A DNA stretch of 64,000 bases from Helicobacter winghamensis ATCC BAA-430. GTDB lineage: Bacteria; Campylobacterota; Campylobacteria; Campylobacterales; Helicobacteraceae. A program made the position numbers and the translations under genes. This document shows positions 63,906-64,000 of this stretch, one piece after another. The notes beneath the pieces were generated by a model that saw only the letters and a program-made list of their open reading frames with translations, did no database searches and was not told the origin of the DNA. Within the stretch, counting starts at the first letter, position 1, and the number at the start of each line of letters is the position of its first letter. The stretch is taken from assembly GCF_028751035.1 (NCBI RefSeq), contig NZ_CP063533.1, positions 1,599,655 through 1,663,654 of the forward strand, written 5' to 3'.

Positions 63906-64000
63906 TTATTTGTTTTTATAGATTAAATAAAAAAATTTGCTAAAATTTCACAACTTATTCACATCATTTTCACACTCTGTGAATAACTTTGGAGAGTCCT
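63906..64000. other. Probable start of oriC: AT-rich stretch and inverted DnaA boxes
   Basis: 63906-63949 is almost pure A/T. TTATTCACA at 63955-63963 and its inverse TGTGAATAA at 63978-63986 match the DnaA box TTATTCACN known for Wolinella-type Campylobacterota. They flank a central TCATTTTCACA. The window ends 14 bases later, where a dnaA promoter or further boxes would be expected. Inference from motif and from ruvC. Confidence 0.7.

Overview
The window comes from a low-GC Campylobacterota chromosome, most likely a non-pylori (enterohepatic-type) Helicobacter. The protein families, the ilvI-ilvH-lpxD and ruvC-next-to-origin gene orders, the bacillosamine N-glycan genes pglD/E/F, the GltX plus GatB transamidation route to Gln-tRNA and the extended -10 promoters with weak -35 boxes all fit that group. 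Species was not determined. Most of the window is densely packed housekeeping sequence.

Layout. 1-2089 (minus) is the 5' two kilobases of a very repetitive secreted adhesin/autotransporter-like gene whose tenth to fourteenth codons contain a run of 12 G, a phase-variation switch read here in the ON frame. 2259-9313 carries ppk, purM, an SH3-domain membrane protein, aroE, hpf, cca and a Cys-motif protein. 9314-12441 is the ADP-heptose operon gmhA-hldE-hldD. 12552-18122 holds an HDOD protein, ispG, a large WD40/helical protein and gltX. 18317-21499 is ilvI-ilvH-lpxD. 21569-22116 holds two tandem small basic paralogues. 22186-26046 is an iron-uptake locus: Fur-like boxes, feoA, a doubly frameshifted feoB, two secreted proteins and an unlisted 46-residue Cys-rich membrane protein. 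26039-39488 holds dnaB, an EI24 protein, gatB, flhB, mobA/moaA, dps, gltS, queF, uvrB, an ABC-F protein and an FAH-family enzyme.

39528-42638 is the clearest accessory module: a small HTH protein translationally coupled to an 821-residue OLD-family ATPase/TOPRIM nuclease, behind a promoter with tandem inverted-repeat operators. It sits directly against a complete rRNA operon (minus strand: 16S, tRNA-Ile, tRNA-Ala, 23S, 5S; 48430-42840) with long processing stems. 49248-56651 holds a DMT transporter, a glycosyltransferase, pglF-pglE-pglD, bioA and an unknown protein. 56653-63866 holds a DcuC-type transporter, rpsF-ssb-rpsR, holA-rnr-thyX-ruvC. The last 100 bases have AT-rich DNA and inverted DnaA-box sequences, so the window probably ends inside oriC just upstream of dnaA.

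The most unexpected signal is not a gene. The 12-mer GATTCCAACTTT occurs exactly at least six times in both orientations, in coding and intergenic DNA, and its core GGAATC/GATTCC is several-fold over-represented, forms terminator stems, and is sparse in the OLD module. This looks like a DNA-uptake-like or other genome-scale signal sequence. All counts are by eye.
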